A DNA stretch of 64,000 nt from Dietzia natronolimnaea (GTDB taxonomy: Bacteria; Actinomycetota; Actinomycetes; Mycobacteriales; Mycobacteriaceae): NCBI RefSeq assembly GCF_039525805.1, contig NZ_BAAAHZ010000014.1; one strand, written 5' to 3'. The first letter of the stretch is position 1. Each line of letters opens with the position of its first letter. A program made the translations under genes and the position numbers. Positions 59,962-64,000 of this stretch are shown one piece after another. The notes under the pieces were generated by a model. It saw only the letters and a list, made by a program, of their open reading frames with translations. It had not been told where the DNA came from and did not search any database.

Positions 59962-61011
59962 ATGACTGACGCCCAGACCGGACCGGGTTCCTCCTCGGAG
60001 CCCACGCTGACCCCACAGCCGCAGCTCACCCATCTCGACGCCGAGGGCCGGGTCCGGATGGTCGACGTGGGCGACAAGGCCGTCACCACCCGCACCGCCA
60101 CCGCCGAGGGGGTCTTCCGCACCCGGCCGGAGGTGGTGACCATGGTCGCGGGCGACGATCTGAGCAAGGCCGACGTCCTGGCCACCGCCAGATTGGCCGG
60201 GATCGGCGCCGCCAAGAAGACCTCCGAGCTGATCCCCCTGTGTCACCAGATCCCCCTGAACTCGGTCAAGGTGCGCTTCGATCTCGACGCGCCGGCCGGC
60301 GAGATCCGGGTGTCGGCCACCGCCAGGACGACCGGCCGCACGGGCGTGGAGATGGAGGCGCTCACCGCCGTGTCGGTGGCTGGCCTGACGCTGCACGACA
60401 TGGTCAAGGCCGTCGACCCCCTGGCCACGATGGACGGGGTCAGGCTGGCCACCAAGACCGGCGGCAAGCGGGGCGACTGGACCAGGGAGTCCGACGACGA
60501 GTCGGCTCGCGCGGCCACCGGGCGGACCGCGGTGGAGTCGGGCCGGAGCGCCGTCGTCGTCGTCTCCTCCACCGCCGCCGCGCACGGGCGGCGGGAGGAC
60601 ACCACCGGCCCCGCCATCGAGGGGTGGCTCCTCGAGCGCGGTTTCTCCCCGGTCGAGGTCCACGTGGTCCCCGACGCCGAGATCGCCGCGGTGGTGACCG
60701 AACAGGTCCGCCGCTCGCCGGCCGTCCTGCTGACCACCGGCGGCACCGGGGTCGCCCCTGATGACCGCACCCCCGAGGCCACCGCGCCCCACCTGGAACT
60801 CGAGCTCCCCGGCGTCGCCGAGGCGATGCGCGCCCGCGGGCTGGCCTCGACCCCCACCGCCGCCATGAGCCGCGGCCTGGCGGGCTTCTCCGGACGTACC
60901 CTGGTGGCGAACCTCCCGGGCTCTTCGGGCGGGGTGCGCGACGGACTGGCGGTACTCGACGAGTTGTTGGACCACCTGCTCGCCGTCCACTCCCACGGTG
61001 GCGGGCACTGA
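59962..61011 (+). CDS. MoaC-MoaB/MogA fusion (molybdenum cofactor biosynthesis)
   Basis: The 349-residue protein joins MoaC (residues 20-175: LTHLDAEGRVRMVDVG, SELIPLCHQIPL, MEALTAVSVAGLTLHDM) to a MoaB/MogA-like domain (from about 190: GRSAVVVVSSTAA, LLTTGGTGVAPDDRTPEAT). MoaC forms cyclic pyranopterin monophosphate after MoaA; MogA/MoaB adenylates molybdopterin before MoeA. The ATG is seven bases after a TAGCGT element (59949-59954), suggesting a leaderless message. moaE follows after 50 bases. Confidence 0.94.
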   Translation: MTDAQTGPGSSSEPTLTPQPQLTHLDAEGRVRMVDVGDKAVTTRTATAEGVFRTRPEVVTMVAGDDLSKADVLATARLAGIGAAKKTSELIPLCHQIPLNSVKVRFDLDAPAGEIRVSATARTTGRTGVEMEALTAVSVAGLTLHDMVKAVDPLATMDGVRLATKTGGKRGDWTRESDDESARAATGRTAVESGRSAVVVVSSTAAAHGRREDTTGPAIEGWLLERGFSPVEVHVVPDAEIAAVVTEQVRRSPAVLLTTGGTGVAPDDRTPEATAPHLELELPGVAEAMRARGLASTPTAAMSRGLAGFSGRTLVANLPGSSGGVRDGLAVLDELLDHLLAVHSHGGGH

Positions 61012-61061
61012 CCGTCCCCGCCCGCAGCCGCCCGGGACCGAACCGCGAGGAGGAACCGACC

Positions 61062-61535
61062 ATGACCGTCCGCAGTCCACTCGTGCAGATCACCGAGACC
61101 GCGATCGACCCCCGTGAGGTCGAGAAGGCCGTCTGGAGCACCGCCGACGGCGCCATGGTCACGTTCTCCGGGGTGGTGCGCGACCACGACCACGGTCGCG
61201 ACGTGCTCGACATCGAGTATTCGGCCCACCCCACGGCGCAGGACGTCCTCGAACGGCTCTGCGACGAGGTGGCGACCGAACACACCTCGCCCGACCTCGA
61301 GAAGGGCGGGCCGCTCGACCCGCGGCGCTCCGTCCGCATCGGCGCGGTGCACCGGGTGGGGGTGCTGCCGGTGGGTGAGGTCGCCGTGGTGGTGGTGGCC
61401 GTGGCGCCGCACCGGGCCGAGGCCTTTGCCGCCTGCTCGGAGCTCATCGAACGACTCAAGCGCGGGGTGCCCATCTGGAAGCGGCAGCGCTTCACCGACG
61501 GCGTCTCGGAGTGGGTGGGCGTCGGCGACTGCTGA
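61062..61535 (+). CDS. moaE: Molybdopterin synthase catalytic subunit
   Basis: The 157-residue protein has MoaE features: MVTFSGVVRDHDHGRDV, LDIEYSAHPTAQDVLERL, VHRVGVLPVGEVAVVVV and the catalytic-site Lys near the end, VPIWKRQRF. It builds molybdopterin from cyclic pyranopterin with sulfur from MoaD. A GAGGAAC site precedes the ATG. It ends 5 bases before the convergent HNH gene. Confidence 0.95.
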   Translation: MTVRSPLVQITETAIDPREVEKAVWSTADGAMVTFSGVVRDHDHGRDVLDIEYSAHPTAQDVLERLCDEVATEHTSPDLEKGGPLDPRRSVRIGAVHRVGVLPVGEVAVVVVAVAPHRAEAFAACSELIERLKRGVPIWKRQRFTDGVSEWVGVGDC

Positions 61536-61540
61536 GTCGA

Positions 61541-63085
61541 TCAGGCTGGCCGTCTGCGGGTTCCGTGCCTGTGGTGACCCGGCGGGTTGAGAAGTGTGCC
61601 GTCGGCGGCGATGGTGCGATCCGCGTAGGCGTTCCACTCGCGTTCCCGGATGGCGTCACGAGCACGGGCCAGGGGGCCCTTGGGTCTGGTGCGGTGTTCG
61701 TGCCCGGTGTCGGTGATGATGACGAGATCACCCAACGGCCCGGACCGGTAGGCGTTGGTCCCGAACGTCTTCTCCCGGTGGTGTTTCCGACACAGGCAGA
61801 CGAGGTTCCACTCGGTGGTCGGCCCGCCGAGTTCAGGGTCCTTCTTGTTGAACGCGAGCACATGGTCCACGTCGCAGTCCTCGGCGGGAACCGAGCACCC
61901 CGGGTGCCGGCAGGTGCCGTCGCGCAATCGGATGCGCTCGGCCATCGCCGGGGTGATCACGTAGCGCAGGGCGTGTTCCGGGGAGTCGAGCACGCCCGGG
62001 GCAGGGTCGATGAGCTCGAACCGCACGCTCGCGTCGTCCCCCTCGAGCAGTTCCGTGCAGAGCCACTCGAAGCTGCTGTACGCGCCGTGGACGAACTCGA
62101 CACGGTTGGGCAGGCCCCGGGCCGCGGAGGCGATCACGCTGATGCGGATCGGCTGACCGGCCCGCGCGGCGTTGCCCAGTGTGGGCCGGGGCAGGTCCGC
62201 GCCGACCCTGACGTCGCCGAGTTCGATGCCGTCGTGCTCGATGCCGTCGTGCTCGTTACCGTCGTGCTCGGACGCGCGGGCAGCGGCGGAGGCGGTATCG
62301 GCCGCGGACCGGCCCGCATCTGACGGGTGGACGGCGAGCGCGGCGAGGGCGTCGGCGCGGAGCTGGTCCATGGGACGATCCAGCCCGTCCGCCGAGGCGG
62401 CCGACGCGTCGGTGTCGATGCGACGCCGAAGGAGTTCGGCATCGGCAGCGGTGAGCCTGGCCCACATCGTGGCCATGCCGTTCAGTGCCCCGCGGAATCG
62501 GACCGAGCGGGTAGCGGCCGCCGCGGCGGCGGCATCCTCCGCGGCAGCCGGGTCGTGTCTCCCCACGGCATCATCGATCACGGAGTCCACCGCGGTGCGG
62601 CTCGGCCGGTCGCCACCGTCGAGGTCGTCCATGACACGCGCGACCACCTCGTCCTCCACGACCGACACGATCGCGTCGGGTACCTCGGCCAGGCGGCACG
62701 CGATATCGATCGCCAACTGCTCGGGCATCAACCCGCGGTCGATCGTGGACCGCAGACGGGGCAGTCGCCGATGGATCTGCGTCCCGGCCGTCACCAACCG
62801 CGCAGCGTGCCAACACGTGAGCTGACACGCCGCCACGAGGTGATCGCGAGCCCGCGCCTGCGGATCCAACCGGGCGTACGCGGGCCGGCGCGAACCGGCG
62901 CCCTCCTCGTCGTCCCGAGCCTGTCCGGACCGAGCGAACTGGTCGACCAGGACATGCGCCGCTGCCAGCCGCGTGGCCCCGGCACGGTTCTGCGCCAGCG
63001 TCGCGGCACGGGCCGCCTCGCTGACGGCCTCCGCGTCGACCATGCCGAGGGGTTCGGGTACGGCGAACAGCTCACTCGTCGTCAT
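61541..63085 (-). CDS. HNH endonuclease signature protein with DUF222 (13E12-type)
   Basis: The 514-residue protein has the DUF222 helical region (about 20-330) and a C-terminal HNH motif: two Cys in CRHPGCSVPAEDC, then CDVDHVLAFNKKDPELGG, NLVCLCRKHHREK. Such 13E12-type proteins occur in many copies in Mycobacteriales. The start is ATG 63085; a start at 63124 would put a SOS-box-like site (63106-63121) inside the gene. An acidic EHDGI repeat is encoded by a 15-bp tandem repeat at 62226-62270. Function is unproven; DNA cleavage is likely by motif. Confidence 0.9.
   Translation of the reverse strand: MTTSELFAVPEPLGMVDAEAVSEAARAATLAQNRAGATRLAAAHVLVDQFARSGQARDDEEGAGSRRPAYARLDPQARARDHLVAACQLTCWHAARLVTAGTQIHRRLPRLRSTIDRGLMPEQLAIDIACRLAEVPDAIVSVVEDEVVARVMDDLDGGDRPSRTAVDSVIDDAVGRHDPAAAEDAAAAAAATRSVRFRGALNGMATMWARLTAADAELLRRRIDTDASAASADGLDRPMDQLRADALAALAVHPSDAGRSAADTASAAARASEHDGNEHDGIEHDGIELGDVRVGADLPRPTLGNAARAGQPIRISVIASAARGLPNRVEFVHGAYSSFEWLCTELLEGDDASVRFELIDPAPGVLDSPEHALRYVITPAMAERIRLRDGTCRHPGCSVPAEDCDVDHVLAFNKKDPELGGPTTEWNLVCLCRKHHREKTFGTNAYRSGPLGDLVIITDTGHEHRTRPKGPLARARDAIREREWNAYADRTIAADGTLLNPPGHHRHGTRRRPA
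62226..62270. repeat. 15-bp tandem repeat in the HNH gene
   Basis: ATGCCGTCGTGCTCG at 62226-62240 and 62241-62255 and a variant at 62256-62270. In the coding direction each unit gives a five-residue EHDGI/EHDGN block. Confidence 0.85.
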
Positions 63086-63105
63086 CACGATCCCACCCCC
63101 CGTCA

Positions 63106-63121
63106 TCGAACTTACATTCGA
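63106..63121. promoter_or_regulatory. LexA (SOS) box-like operator before the HNH gene
   Basis: TCGAACTTACATTCGA matches the actinobacterial LexA pattern TCGAAC-N4-GTTCGA except for one base. It lies 21-36 bases before the ATG. A further GTTCGA half-site is at 63152-63157. Confidence 0.65.
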
Positions 63122-63161
63122 CACTACCTAACGGGGCCGAATAGCACAAGTGTTCGATCGA

Positions 63162-63809
63162 TCAACCCAGCCGGGTACCCACCCACTCGGCCAGCACGCG
63201 CGCGCAGGCGTCCACGCTCTCGACCCATGTGGCCCCCGCGGACTCGTCGGCCGGGTCGGATACGTACTTGACCAGACGTGTGGGCACGCCCAACATCGCC
63301 CCGGCCGCGGCGACGGCGTACCCCTCCATGTCCACCAGGTCCGCGATCGCCGCGAGGTGATCGCGCAGTGGCCCGCCGGCCACGAAGCGGTCACCGGACG
63401 CGAGCACCGGCGCGGCGCTCCCGCCGGGAGCGGACGGAAGCGCGTGGGCTGGCTCCGGAGTCACCGCGAGCTCGGCCGAGAGGGCCAGGGGAGGCCCGTC
63501 GTGGCGGCCGGTGACCGCATGGAGCGCGAGATTGTCGAAGTCGTGCTGGAACACCGTCGCGATCTCGTGCGTGCCCTCCATCCCGAGGTGCAATCCGCCG
63601 GCGGTGCCCACGTTGACGAGCTCGCGCGGCCGGATCCCCCCACCGAGCGCGTGCGCGACCGCCACGGCGGCCCGCACCTTGCCGACGCCCGTGACCAGGA
63701 CGGGGAAGTCCGTGACGAAGTGCCGGGCCTCCTGTTCCAGGGCGACGACGACGAGAGGGTGTGCCGGATCGACGGCTCCGAGGAGTTCCACGGTGTCCAC
63801 GGTAGTCAT
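63162..63809 (-). CDS. Nucleosidase (MTA/SAH nucleosidase-like phosphorylase superfamily)
   Basis: The 215-residue protein belongs to the PNP/UDP superfamily. VVVALEQEARHF opens it, then VTGVGKVRAAVAVAHAL, VNVGTAGGLHLG and the active-site part DLVDMEGYAVAAAG, with the Glu that binds the ribose and the Asp at SDPADESA. It should split a nucleoside such as 5'-methylthioadenosine or S-adenosylhomocysteine. The ATG at 63809 is chosen because upstream residues are unlike the family. It lies 76 bases upstream of the HNH gene on the same strand. Confidence 0.85.
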   Translation of the reverse strand: MTTVDTVELLGAVDPAHPLVVVALEQEARHFVTDFPVLVTGVGKVRAAVAVAHALGGGIRPRELVNVGTAGGLHLGMEGTHEIATVFQHDFDNLALHAVTGRHDGPPLALSAELAVTPEPAHALPSAPGGSAAPVLASGDRFVAGGPLRDHLAAIADLVDMEGYAVAAAGAMLGVPTRLVKYVSDPADESAGATWVESVDACARVLAEWVGTRLG

Positions 63810-63914
63810 CGAGGATCGCTTCACGGCATCCGCTCCCGCGCCTGCACCGCCGCCGCGCGCGGGGGACGATCGGGCTCTTCCGGTGCGTTGCCCGTGCATT
63901 CCATCGGCCGCGCC

Positions 63915-63920
63915 TACGGT
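63915..63920 (+). promoter_or_regulatory. Possible -10 element of the gene at the right edge
   Basis: TACGGT matches TANNNT, followed 35-40 bases later by GAGGTG and an ATG at 63962. Confidence 0.4.
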
Positions 63921-63961
63921 GGAGCAGAGCGCCAACCCGTCGAGCCCAGAGGTGAACCGCG

Positions 63962-64000
63962 ATGCCAGTCGATACTCCCCGGATCCCAGCCATCTGCCGC
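63962..64000 (+). CDS. Start of an unidentified gene, cut by the window end
   Basis: Only 13 codons (MPVDTPRIPAICR) are visible. An AGAGGTG site lies seven bases before the ATG and a TACGGT -10 element at 63915-63920, so a real start is plausible. Function cannot be assigned. It is divergent from the nucleosidase gene. Confidence 0.45.
   Translation, partial: MPVDTPRIPAICR

Noticed and set aside
61541..63085. HNH protein as part of a defence island or homing element
   Set aside because: Neighbours are housekeeping genes (moaE, nucleosidase) and no other defence gene is present; DUF222/HNH proteins are common in this order.
1..64000. CRISPR arrays, tRNA or rRNA genes, insertion sequences, prophage genes
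   Set aside because: No regular spacer-repeat arrays, cloverleaf sequences, transposase or integrase motifs were seen. The short tandem repeats noted have no spacers.

Overview
The window looks like chromosomal DNA of a GC-rich actinobacterium, most likely of the order Mycobacteriales (Dietzia, Gordonia or Rhodococcus type). This rests on the very high G+C at third codon positions, frequent GTG/TTG starts, TANNNT -10 elements close to start codons, a ChlI/ChlD-type cobalt chelatase, a 13E12-type HNH protein behind a SOS-box-like site, and a DesA3-like desaturase. Genus is inference. I see no tRNA, rRNA, insertion sequence, prophage or CRISPR array.

Region 1 (1-18.7 kb) is catabolic. A partial TRAP binding protein and an aldehyde dehydrogenase (minus) sit beside a LysR gene. 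Next comes a plus-strand set for activation and beta-oxidation-like breakdown of an acid: CaiB-type CoA-transferase, thiolase, enoyl-CoA hydratase, 3-hydroxyacyl-CoA dehydrogenase. A second unit carries a short-chain dehydrogenase (SDR) and the TRAP permeases DctQ/DctM. A third, on the minus strand, carries another SDR and a carboxymuconolactone-decarboxylase-like protein, with a divergent LysR gene. A 15-bp motif is shared by the upstream regions of the second and third units. An alkylsulfatase and zinc alcohol dehydrogenase pair and an AraC regulator follow.

Region 2 (18.7-28.7 kb) has a TetR gene divergent from a glycosyltransferase, a SnoaL-like protein and a secreted orphan protein. After it lies a tightly overlapping four-gene catabolic operon: fumarylacetoacetate-hydrolase-like enzyme, ring-cleavage-type VOC dioxygenase, FAD monooxygenase and a thiamine-diphosphate enzyme. 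A TetR gene faces it across palindromic operator candidates that overlap a good promoter.

Region 3 (28.7-44.9 kb) is cobalamin synthesis in two blocks (cobM-cobL and a riboswitch-led chelatase-cobO-cobB; cobK-cobQ) around a six-gene branched-chain-amino-acid-type ABC transporter operon that includes an acyl-CoA ligase.

Region 4 (45-64 kb) holds nsrR-hmp for nitric oxide defence, a scattered molybdenum cofactor island (modA-like, moaD, moaA, moeA, moaC-moaB fusion, moaE) with an NCS2 permease, a small membrane protein, a Tat-exported sulfatase, TenA, an AraC regulator divergent from a desaturase-reductase-ferredoxin fusion, an Old Yellow Enzyme, an HNH/DUF222 protein and a nucleosidase. The last bases appear to start another gene.
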